Below are positions 1 through 4,948 of a stretch of 5,909 bases of DNA, in pieces; the first letter of the stretch is position 1; each line of letters opens with the position of its first letter. The position numbers were made by a program, and so were the translations under genes. Origin of the DNA: an uncultured Desulfobacterales bacterium (lineage in GTDB: Bacteria; Desulfobacterota; Desulfobacteria; Desulfobacterales; JAFDCJ01); the NCBI GenBank assembly GCA_945787595.1, contig CALZJV010000402.1, positions 1 through 5,909 on the forward strand, written 5' to 3'. The notes under the pieces were generated by a model. That model made no database searches, had not been told where the DNA came from, and saw only the letters and a list, made by a program, of their open reading frames with translations.

Positions 1-42
1 GAGTATTTGAATAAGCTCCCCAGGGAAGATAATGGATGAAGG

Positions 43-68
43 ATCGCGGCTGGAAAGCCGCTCCCACG
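43..68 (+). repeat. REP element, copy 1
   Basis: This is a perfect hairpin, GCGGCT (46-51), loop GGAA, AGCCGC (56-61), followed by CTCCCACG, the complement of the GTGG head typical of REPs. It is a perfect 26-base inverted match to 120-145. The 51-base spacer between the two makes a head-to-head pair. The likeness to copy 3 extends to base 74. Confidence 0.85.
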
Positions 69-119
69 TGCCATGATGAGATTTATTAGCTAAAGAACAA
101 GTAATTGTATCATATAGCT

Positions 120-145
120 CGTGGGAGCGGCTTTCCAGCCGCGAT
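120..145 (-). repeat. REP element, copy 2 (inverted), just upstream of the RAYT start
   Basis: This is the exact reverse complement of 43-68. Its hairpin is GCGGCT (127-132), loop TTCC, AGCCGC (137-142), with GTGG at 122-125 as its head. It ends 28 bases before the ATG at 174, so it lies in the promoter or leader region of the RAYT gene, where binding of the protein to its own REP could affect expression (inference). Confidence 0.85.
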
Positions 146-173
146 AAAAATAGACCAAATCCTTGCTACTAAT

Positions 174-635
174 ATGAAACCACAAAACGGATCAAAATTA
201 CTGCGAAAAGGTCGAGCTTCAATCAAAAAACAGCGTTACTTTATAACCACAACAGTGCTTGAAAGGAAACCGATCTTTAATCAAGCAGAAGCCGCGGAGA
301 TGGTTCTTAAAAGTTTGCATTGGTGTGAAAAACAGGGAAAAATCGTAATGGACGTCGCCGTGGTCATGCCGGATCACTTACACTTTGTTATGTCTCTTCA
401 GAGCGGCTCTCTAGCTCAGCTCATGCATAGCCTCAAAGGCTATACGGCTTATAAGATCAATAAACTATTAAAAAAAAGAGGCCCGTTATGGCAGCGGCAC
501 TATTACGATCATGCAGTTCGACAAGACGAAGATCTTAATGAGGTGGTCCTTTATACATTATATAATCCGGTCCGAGCTGGATTGGTTAATGATTTCCATG
601 ATTACCCTTTCTGGTATTGTAGATGGGATGTTTAA
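174..635 (+). CDS. REP-associated tyrosine transposase (RAYT, IS200/Y1-like)
   Basis: This is a single-domain HUH nuclease of the Y1_Tnp/TnpA_REP family, about 153 residues from the ATG at 174, which is a normal length. From that start the protein opens with basic residues including LRKGR and then YFITTTV, the usual first strand. The HUH metal-binding pair is in MPDHLHFVM (histidines at residues 68 and 70), followed by the family helix with LMHSLKGYTAYKIN, then WQRHYYDH and YTLYNPVRAGLV. The catalytic tyrosine is expected in the YTLYNP segment. An upstream TTG at 105 is in frame and open, but the extra 23 residues would be translated from the REP hairpin, so I prefer 174. There is no clear Shine-Dalgarno site before either start. 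Known family role: single-strand DNA cleavage at REP sequences. The gene looks intact, and its four flanking REPs are its probable substrates. Confidence 0.9.
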   Translation: MKPQNGSKLLRKGRASIKKQRYFITTTVLERKPIFNQAEAAEMVLKSLHWCEKQGKIVMDVAVVMPDHLHFVMSLQSGSLAQLMHSLKGYTAYKINKLLKKRGPLWQRHYYDHAVRQDEDLNEVVLYTLYNPVRAGLVNDFHDYPFWYCRWDV

Positions 636-656
636 TATTGTTTTCAGACTATTTTA

Positions 657-682
657 ATCGCGGCTGGAAAGCCGCTCCCACG
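657..682 (+). repeat. REP element, copy 3
   Basis: It is identical to copy 1 over the whole element and six bases beyond, with hairpin GCGGCT (660-665), loop GGAA and AGCCGC (670-675). It begins 21 bases after the RAYT stop codon, so it could also end up as a 3' hairpin in that transcript. It lacks a following T-tract, so I do not call it a terminator. Confidence 0.85.
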
Positions 683-792
683 TGCCATCATGACAGTTGG
701 TGTGTTAGTATGGCGTTTGGCGAAATAGAAGCCAGATTAAATCGGTTCGATAGTACCAAGGTTCAATAATTGTACAAGGATTGTTCTAAGCC

Positions 793-817
793 TGTGGAAG
801 CGGCTTCCAGCCGCGAT
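793..817 (-). repeat. REP element, copy 4 (inverted, diverged), upstream of mutL
   Basis: It is an imperfect inverted partner of copy 3, separated from it by 110 bases. It keeps the GTGG head (794-797) and both arms of the stem, GCGGCT (800-805) and AGCCGC (809-814). The loop has lost one T (TCC in place of TTCC), and one G in the head-stem junction has become A. It ends 39 bases before the mutL ATG. AATTGTA occurs shortly before both inverted copies (103-109 and 768-774), hinting that the two pairs descend from one unit. Confidence 0.8.
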
Positions 818-856
818 TAGACTCGATCTTCAACGATAGAAATCGTAACTAAGAAT

Positions 857-2761
857 ATGTCAAAAATAAAAATTCTACCCGAAATCCTCTCCAACAAAAT
901 CGCTGCCGGCGAGGTGGTGGAGCGCCCGGCGTCGGTGGTCAAGGAGTTGGTGGAGAATGCTCTGGATGCGGGCAGCAGCCGGATTATGGTCGATATCGAA
1001 AAAGGCGGGCGATCTTTGATTCGGGTGTCCGACAACGGCAGTGGCATGGGCCGTGATGATGCACTGCTGGCGATAGAGCGATACGCCACCAGCAAAATTT
1101 ATAAGGACCAGGATCTTTTTCGTATTCAGACCCTTGGTTTCAGGGGCGAAGCCCTGCCAAGCATCGCGGCGGTTTCGCGGCTTACTCTGGTCAGCCGGGA
1201 TCCATCCGCGGATGCAGGCACCGAGCTACGGGTTGAAGGTGGAAAGATTAAAAATGTTACCGAAGTCGGTGCCCCCAAAGGCACCATGGTAACCATCAGG
1301 CAGCTTTTTTTCAATACCCCGGCCAGACGCAAATTTTTAAAGACCATCGCAACGGAAATGAGCCACATTGCCGACAGAGTCGGCAGCATTGCCCTGGGGC
1401 ATCCCGGGGTTCAATTTCGTCTGACTCACAATGATAAAATCGTGAAAGACTGGCCGTCAACTTCGGTCCCCTTGGATAGAGTGGTCGATGTGCTCGGAGG
1501 CGATTTGAAAAATACCCTCCATTCGATTGAATTTCAAAACAACAGCGCTTCAATTTCCGGCTGGATATCATCGCCCCGGGCTACCCGCAGCACTTCCCGA
1601 GGTTTGTTCATTTACGTCAACGGCCGATTTGTGCGTGACAGGATCATTCAGCACGCCCTGTTTGAAGGCTATTCCCAGAGGCTGGTCAAGGGACAGTTTC
1701 CAATCGCCGCCCTTTTTATCAAGGTGCCGTTTGAAGAAGTGGATGTCAACGTCCATCCCACCAAAAACGAGGTTCGCTTCGCCCGCCAAAGAGACATCCA
1801 TGAAGCCGTGCGACAAGCGGTGGCCCGGACGCTGTTTGAAGCGGACAAAACTAGCTGGGACACCCGCAAGACTTATAAGGATGAGGCGTTTGGGATACAG
1901 GGTCGGGTATCGGATACAGGGATGAGAGAATTCGGAAGGCGGAATGCGGAAGTTGGAAAGGAGAAACTTGAATTCGGAAGGCGGAAGGTGGAAGTTGGAA
2001 AAGAGAAACTTGAATTGGGAAAGTGGAATTCGGAAGGCGGATTGAAAAAAGCGGATGTCAGATCTCAATCTTATTCTGCGGATGACGATAAACACCGTGA
2101 ATTTTTAGACGAATCCGCGACCCGCAACGCGCAACCCGCAACCCGCCTCACGCAGACAACTATCTGGCAAAAGAAACGATTCGGCGACATGCGCCTCATC
2201 GGCCAGTTTCACAATACCTATATTGTTTGTGAAACAGATGCGGGGCTGATCCTCATCGACCAGCATGCCGCCCATGAACGTATCCTGTTTGAACGATTCA
2301 GCGACCGCGCCAACACCTCCCCAAAAGCCGCCCAAAGGCTTCTGGTGCCGGAATCCATTGAACTGGGCTACCGAGAAGCCGGAGTTCTCGAAAAATTAAT
2401 TCCTGATTTAGCAGAGCTTGGGCTGGATATCGAGCCTTTTGGAGGCAACACCTTTTTGGTTAAATCCGTACCGCCGCTGCTGGCAGAACGCGAGGTTAAA
2501 CCTCTGTTAGTTGAAATCGTGGAAAAAATTGTGGAGATCGGCTCTTCATCAGGCCTGGCGGAAATGCTGGATGAATGCCGCATGGTCATGGCCTGTCACG
2601 GCGCCATCCGGGCCAACCAGGCACTTTCCGAGGCACAGATAAACGGTCTTCTGGCGCAACTCGATGAATGCCGCAACCCCTCCCACTGTCCACACGGTCG
2701 GCCCACCTGGATTCGCTGGGACCTCAGGACCCTTGAGAAATCGTTTAAACGAATCGTTTGA
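857..2761 (+). CDS. mutL: DNA mismatch repair protein MutL with endonuclease motif
   Basis: MutL couples mismatch recognition by MutS to downstream strand removal. The 634 residues show the full N-terminal GHKL ATPase: KELVENALDAG (general base E30, Mg-binding N34), DNGSGM (59-64), RYATSKI and GFRGEAL (94-100). The transducer part has FFNTPARRKFLK, YVNGRFV and VDVNVHPTKNEVRF (about 296-308). A low-complexity linker runs from about 335 to 435. The C-terminal dimerisation domain has the metal-binding endonuclease motif DQHA(X)2E(X)4E at 468-479, plus ACHGAIRA (579-586), CPHGRPT (611-617) and FKR near the end. In the MutL family this set marks the nicking type found in organisms without MutH. 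The start is the ATG at 857, because MSKIKILP leads directly into the conserved KIAAGEVVERP block. The ribosome site is weak. The gene is not flanked by mutS, miaA or hfq here. The linker is unusual: it is built from two heptamer-based DNA repeats, annotated separately. The gene appears intact. Confidence 0.97.
   Translation: MSKIKILPEILSNKIAAGEVVERPASVVKELVENALDAGSSRIMVDIEKGGRSLIRVSDNGSGMGRDDALLAIERYATSKIYKDQDLFRIQTLGFRGEALPSIAAVSRLTLVSRDPSADAGTELRVEGGKIKNVTEVGAPKGTMVTIRQLFFNTPARRKFLKTIATEMSHIADRVGSIALGHPGVQFRLTHNDKIVKDWPSTSVPLDRVVDVLGGDLKNTLHSIEFQNNSASISGWISSPRATRSTSRGLFIYVNGRFVRDRIIQHALFEGYSQRLVKGQFPIAALFIKVPFEEVDVNVHPTKNEVRFARQRDIHEAVRQAVARTLFEADKTSWDTRKTYKDEAFGIQGRVSDTGMREFGRRNAEVGKEKLEFGRRKVEVGKEKLELGKWNSEGGLKKADVRSQSYSADDDKHREFLDESATRNAQPATRLTQTTIWQKKRFGDMRLIGQFHNTYIVCETDAGLILIDQHAAHERILFERFSDRANTSPKAAQRLLVPESIELGYREAGVLEKLIPDLAELGLDIEPFGGNTFLVKSVPPLLAEREVKPLLVEIVEKIVEIGSSSGLAEMLDECRMVMACHGAIRANQALSEAQINGLLAQLDECRNPSHCPHGRPTWIRWDLRTLEKSFKRIV
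1893..1921 (+). repeat. Short direct repeat in the mutL linker
   Basis: GGATACAGGG occurs at 1893-1902 and again at 1912-1921 with a 19-base period, immediately before the larger tandem array. It encodes part of the low-complexity linker and has no recognisable function. Confidence 0.6.
1928..2044 (+). repeat. 42-bp in-frame tandem repeat with 7-bp inner period, mutL linker
   Basis: Two 42-base units (1928-1969 and 1970-2011), each starting GAATTCGGAAGGCGGAA and ending GAGAAACTT, differ at only a few bases. They are followed by a partial, more diverged third unit (2012-2044). In protein they read EFGRRNAEVGKEKL, EFGRRKVEVGKEKL and ELGKWNSEGG. Within a unit GGAA recurs every 7 bases (1934, 1941, 1948, 1955), giving YGGAANN heptamers. 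Six heptamers equal 14 codons, so loss or gain of a whole unit keeps the frame, while a single heptamer would not. The charged, glycine-bearing product fits a flexible linker. Confidence 0.9.
2116..2157 (+). repeat. CGCAACC heptamer array in the mutL linker
   Basis: Six successive heptamers start with CGC: CGCGACC, CGCAACG, CGCAACC, CGCAACC, CGCCTCA and CGCAGAC. The first four are near-identical and the last two are decayed. The stretch is 42 bases, the same total as one unit of the neighbouring array but of unrelated sequence. It encodes the Ala/Thr/Arg/Gln-rich end of the linker, directly before the C-terminal domain. Confidence 0.75.
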
Positions 2762-2940
2762 GTGAATGGGTTAAAAAGCGTCCCAACCCGCAAGTGTTAG
2801 CCCAATTGCGTTCAAATTCTGCGCTTACTTTGTTTACGTCCTGTATCTGCATTATGGAATTGGTTTAATCCGGGTGTGAATCAAGACTTTGGTTATTGGT
2901 ATATCCGTGGCAATTTGTGGTATGTCGACATGTAAAGTGA

Positions 2941-2976
2941 AGGAGTGCTGGAGTAATGGAGTAGTGGAGTGTTGGG
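2941..2976 (+). repeat. TGGAGTNN octamer array, + orientation
   Basis: The octamers AGGAGTGC, TGGAGTAA, TGGAGTAG and TGGAGTGT are followed by a decaying TGGG, with a strict 8-base period. The array is intergenic. It is the inverted partner of 3064-3111, with about 90 bases of AT-rich sequence between the two. Confidence 0.8.
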
Positions 2977-3063
2977 CTTAAAAACGGAAATGGATCTGAT
3001 TTTTACTCTTTTACCTTTGGTTATCCGAGATCCAAACATGGTTTATATTTTTCCATTATATCA

Positions 3064-3111
3064 ACCATTCATCAATCCATTACTCCATCACTCCAATACT
3101 CCAATACTAAA
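3064..3111 (-). repeat. TGGAGTNN octamer array, inverted
   Basis: Read on the - strand it gives TGGAGTAT, TGGAGTGA, TGGAGTAA, TGGATTGA and TGAATGGT with an 8-base period. A weaker continuation on the + strand reaches back to TTTTTCCA at 3048. It can pair with 2941-2976, forming a long imperfect hairpin. It lies 70 bases beyond the lipoprotein stop codon. Confidence 0.8.
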
Positions 3112-3180
3112 CGCTGTTATCCCCCAAACCCATTTTCTTTTCCATGGCCCATGGTAGGGAGTGGAGCCTGCCTTATGGGG

Positions 3181-3999
3181 CTACTCGTAAGGGGCGATCT
3201 CGACAGCCATATGAGCCAGGCGATTAATCGTGCGCGTATACTGGGCCCAGTGCAATGTGACCTCGCCGGCCTTGAGAACCGGTAGCGTCCCGCCGACCAT
3301 CGAAGACTTCCCACCGCTTGTTTCCTGGGTGTTGAATCGCCGGATGTGGTCCTGGGTTTTGGGCTGCAATTTGCTTTTGTGGCCGCAGCCGACGATGTCG
3401 ACCACCCAAGCACCGTCATTTTTTGTAGTGATCTTAGTGATAATCTTGGTCTGCTTCATCTGCTTGTTTGTGACCAGGGTCAGCGGAGCCGCCTGCTGCG
3501 CGTTATAAAGGGAGATGGCTCCCGCGTTGCCGCTCCTCACCGGGCCGGCGTAGCTGACCTCGATGTCGTGAGTGCCGGAGGGCGGGTTGATAAGATAGTA
3601 CAGGGCCACCTTGAGAAAGTATTCATCGCCGCGCCACATCTCGGAGAGCTGAACCTCGGAGCCCGACATCAGGGTGAGCTCGCGGCCGCCGCAGGTGACG
3701 CCGGCAATCCCCATATCACCTACATTTTCCCGGCCCTTTTCTTCAACATGGACGCCTACGATCAGCATTCGGTTCCGGCCGCTACCAATCCGAAAATTCT
3801 TTATTGCAAAGCTCTGTTTCTGCACGTTCTGGACCACCGGCAAGCTTGCTCCATCGGCGAAATCGAACTGTATCCCGCCTGCCGTCGGGATCTCTTTCGT
3901 TTCTTGCTCTATAACAGTTTTGCTCGAAGACGCGCAAGCAGCCAGATAAATAAGGCAGAGCGCTAACGCAGTAGCGTAAAGGTATCGTTTCGATTTCAT
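3181..3999 (-). CDS. Predicted lipoprotein of unknown function, last gene of operon
   Basis: This is a 272-residue protein with a lipoprotein signal peptide: basic MKSKR, a hydrophobic stretch, and lipobox LAAC with the lipidated Cys at 22. Residues 24 and 25 are Ser, not Asp, so outer-membrane sorting is plausible if Lol rules apply. The mature part begins with a short charged linker and then a beta-rich domain (about 60-170): NRMLIVGVHVE, GVTCGGRELTLM, YYLINPPSGTHDIEVSY, GAISLYNA. This pattern resembles a jelly-roll/Ig-like domain seen in bacterial surface proteins, and I cannot name the family. Four further Cys/Gly-rich strands follow to the end. The ATG is fixed by a strong Shine-Dalgarno (GGGAGGG, 4006-4012), which lies inside the last codons of the radical SAM gene. 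Only three bases separate that stop from this start, so the genes are probably translationally coupled. The gene reads more GC-rich than the radical SAM gene before it. Confidence 0.85.
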   Translation of the reverse strand: MKSKRYLYATALALCLIYLAACASSSKTVIEQETKEIPTAGGIQFDFADGASLPVVQNVQKQSFAIKNFRIGSGRNRMLIVGVHVEEKGRENVGDMGIAGVTCGGRELTLMSGSEVQLSEMWRGDEYFLKVALYYLINPPSGTHDIEVSYAGPVRSGNAGAISLYNAQQAAPLTLVTNKQMKQTKIITKITTKNDGAWVVDIVGCGHKSKLQPKTQDHIRRFNTQETSGGKSSMVGGTLPVLKAGEVTLHWAQYTRTINRLAHMAVEIAPYE

Positions 4000-4012
4000 G
4001 TCTTACCCTCCC
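4000..4012 (-). promoter_or_regulatory. Ribosome-binding site of the lipoprotein gene, inside the radical SAM 3' end
   Basis: On the - strand GGGAGGG (4006-4012) is followed by TAAGAC and then ATG. The same bases encode the last Gly codons and the stop of the radical SAM protein. This is the strongest Shine-Dalgarno site in the window. Confidence 0.85.
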
Positions 4013-4638
4013 TTTGCCAGTTTTTTCTTCAACGTTTCAGGCAGCCATTTAGTATCCGGAAGCAAAGGATCGTCTGGTTTAAACCGACCGCTTTTCAGTA
4101 TCGTAAACTTAATACCGAATTTTTGCGCCAGCTGATTTGCCGCTTCAATCTGATGCTGATTGAAGCTGAAGATGATAAATTGCCACTCTATCACCGCTCT
4201 ATTGATGGCAGCTCCCAGCGTCATTGCTTCAAATACCTGGGAAAAATTTGTGTTAATCCGATATAAATGAGCGGTATCCTGCAGTCCGTCAAGTCCGAAA
4301 CAAATCTTGTCATGGTTGTCCAATTGGTTGAATACGTTTTCCCACCACTCAAGCGGCTTGCCGCTGCCGTTTGTTGCAATTTTTAATTCTTTGTGCGACT
4401 GTTTTATTTTCTTAACGATTTCAAGAAAATGTGGGTGATAGATAGGGTCGCCGAGAGTGCCGGAAAGCATAATCTTCTTAAAATGTGGATTCTCCACCAG
4501 CCGAAAAACAAGGTCTTGCGGCAAATCCCTGATTTTGTATCGACCCTTAAAACGTGTTCTCTCACAATGGGGGCATGCCAGGCGGCACCTGGATGTCAGT
4601 TCGAGATGCAGGCTGTCACCAAACTGGTAGTCATTCAT
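4003..4638 (-). CDS. Radical SAM core protein lacking its own SPASM domain
   Basis: This is a 211-residue radical SAM protein. The cluster motif CX3CX2C is at C18, C22 and C25 (SRCRLACPHCER) and would ligate the [4Fe-4S] cluster that cleaves S-adenosylmethionine. Then come LSGTLGDPIYHP (59-68, the GGE-equivalent strand, GTLGDP type), KIATNGSGK (86-94), FGLDGL (114-119) and FIIFSFNQHQIEAANQLAQKFG (about 154-175), a set I associate with radical SAM/SPASM peptide or small-molecule modifying enzymes. The protein stops after the barrel, with no C-terminal Cys-rich domain. The ATG at 4638 overlaps the stop of the upstream Cys-rich gene by eight bases (ATGAATGA), which argues for coupled translation and roughly equal amounts. 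Substrate unknown. A frameshifted single gene is unlikely because the overlap is a clean start-stop junction and the conserved beginning (HLELTSRCRLACPHC) sits near the ATG as expected. Confidence 0.9.
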   Translation of the reverse strand: MNDYQFGDSLHLELTSRCRLACPHCERTRFKGRYKIRDLPQDLVFRLVENPHFKKIMLSGTLGDPIYHPHFLEIVKKIKQSHKELKIATNGSGKPLEWWENVFNQLDNHDKICFGLDGLQDTAHLYRINTNFSQVFEAMTLGAAINRAVIEWQFIIFSFNQHQIEAANQLAQKFGIKFTILKSGRFKPDDPLLPDTKWLPETLKKKLAKGG

Positions 4639-4933
4639 ATTTTACTCTTTGATTCAAAGTATTCGACGTAGATTTCGAGTCACAGCTGCAGTGCTTTTTG
4701 CATGCATAGGGTGCGCGTTCAGGGTCCTTTAAAAGTATCTTAATAAATTCTCTGAAGGAATGATTCTTTGCGACTTCCTCTATGGAGTGCAGGTCTAAAT
4801 CGAATGCCGGTTCACTGAAAATGCTGTTTTCATAGACTTTACCAAAATTCGGCAGCCAGCAGCACGGTAACCAGTGACTGTCATAAGACACATAGCTTTG
4901 TTTGCCTTTCAAGCACTTTGGGTATATCTTCAT
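4631..4933 (-). CDS. Small Cys-rich SPASM/twitch-like protein, partner of radical SAM gene
   Basis: This 100-residue protein has six Cys: C7 (YPKCLKG), C24 and C25 (SHWLPCCWLP), C78, C82 and C84 (YACKKHCSCD). The pattern C-X16-CC-X52-C-X3-C-X-C and the phrase SYVSYDSHWLPCCW match the auxiliary Fe-S cluster region that ends many radical SAM enzymes, where it usually reads like 'yis-dG-PCC'. There is no radical SAM motif and no signal peptide, so it should be cytoplasmic. Its start ATG (4931-4933) has AGAAGGA (4941-4947) seven bases upstream, overlapping the stop of the methyltransferase gene. It ends inside the start of the radical SAM gene. I infer that it binds one or two auxiliary clusters and forms a complex with the downstream protein. 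It could instead be the remnant of a second, degraded radical SAM/SPASM gene. Confidence 0.75.
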   Translation of the reverse strand: MKIYPKCLKGKQSYVSYDSHWLPCCWLPNFGKVYENSIFSEPAFDLDLHSIEEVAKNHSFREFIKILLKDPERAPYACKKHCSCDSKSTSNTLNQRVKYE

Positions 4934-4948
4934 CTAAAAATCCTTCTA
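4934..4948 (-). promoter_or_regulatory. Ribosome-binding site of the Cys-rich gene, overlapping the methyltransferase stop
   Basis: On the - strand AGAAGGA (4941-4947) lies seven bases before the ATG at 4933 and overlaps the TAG at 4946-4948. It decides the start of the 100-residue gene and suggests coupling to the methyltransferase. Confidence 0.75.

Larger units (their letters stand above)
43..817 (+). mobile_element. RAYT transposase gene bracketed by two inverted REP pairs
   Basis: The unit consists of a REP in + orientation (43-68), an inverted REP (120-145), the RAYT gene, a second + REP (657-682) and a second inverted REP (793-817). Copies 1 and 3 are identical for 32 bases (43-74 and 657-688), so the likeness runs past the hairpin. 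A RAYT gene flanked by inverted REP pairs (BIME-like) is the known genomic arrangement of this family, in which the domesticated transposase is thought to recognise and spread its own REPs. The boundaries given are the outermost REPs. No target duplication was found, and RAYTs are not expected to make one. Confidence 0.85.
2762..3180. other. Gene-free gap between convergent mutL and lipoprotein gene
   Basis: No reading frame here has both a plausible start and a recognisable product. The stretch holds an open frame without a start codon (2801-2935, ending in FGYWYIRGNLWYVDM and TAA), two inverted TGGA octamer arrays, and a CCATGG-C-CCATGG double palindrome at 3143-3155. No hairpin followed by a T-run was found for either of the two converging genes. 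Confidence 0.6.

Noticed and set aside
683..792. Possible promoter for mutL between the REP copies
   Set aside because: Candidate boxes such as TTGGCG and ATTAAAT are present but not at a usable spacing.
1568..2095. 175-residue frame on the - strand inside mutL
   Set aside because: It is antisense to conserved MutL blocks, and its length is a by-product of the repeat-rich linker.
2767..2789. GGGTT/AACCC inverted repeat just after mutL as a terminator
   Set aside because: The stem is only five bases, the loop is long, and no T-run follows.
2801..2935. Open frame on the + strand ending in NPGVNQDFGYWYIRGNLWYVDM, possibly the tail of a decayed gene
   Set aside because: It has only 44 codons with no start codon, and I cannot tie the ending to a known family. 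The likeness to the RAYT C-terminus (aromatic residues only) is too weak. It is mentioned only in the gap entry.
2939..3111. CRISPR-like array
   Set aside because: Units are 8 bases in a continuous run with no unique spacers of CRISPR size, and there are no cas genes.
3143..3155. CCATGG-C-CCATGG palindrome as a terminator for the lipoprotein operon
   Set aside because: It can form only a four-base stem, and the following - strand bases are A-rich, not T-rich.
2969..3157. 62-residue frame on the + strand in the gap
   Set aside because: It is translated mostly from the octamer array and flanking AT-rich DNA, has no ribosome site, and looks like no protein domain.
3346..3966. 206-residue frame on the + strand
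   Set aside because: It lies antisense to the lipoprotein gene, which has a signal peptide, lipobox and strong ribosome site. The + frame has no recognisable domain.
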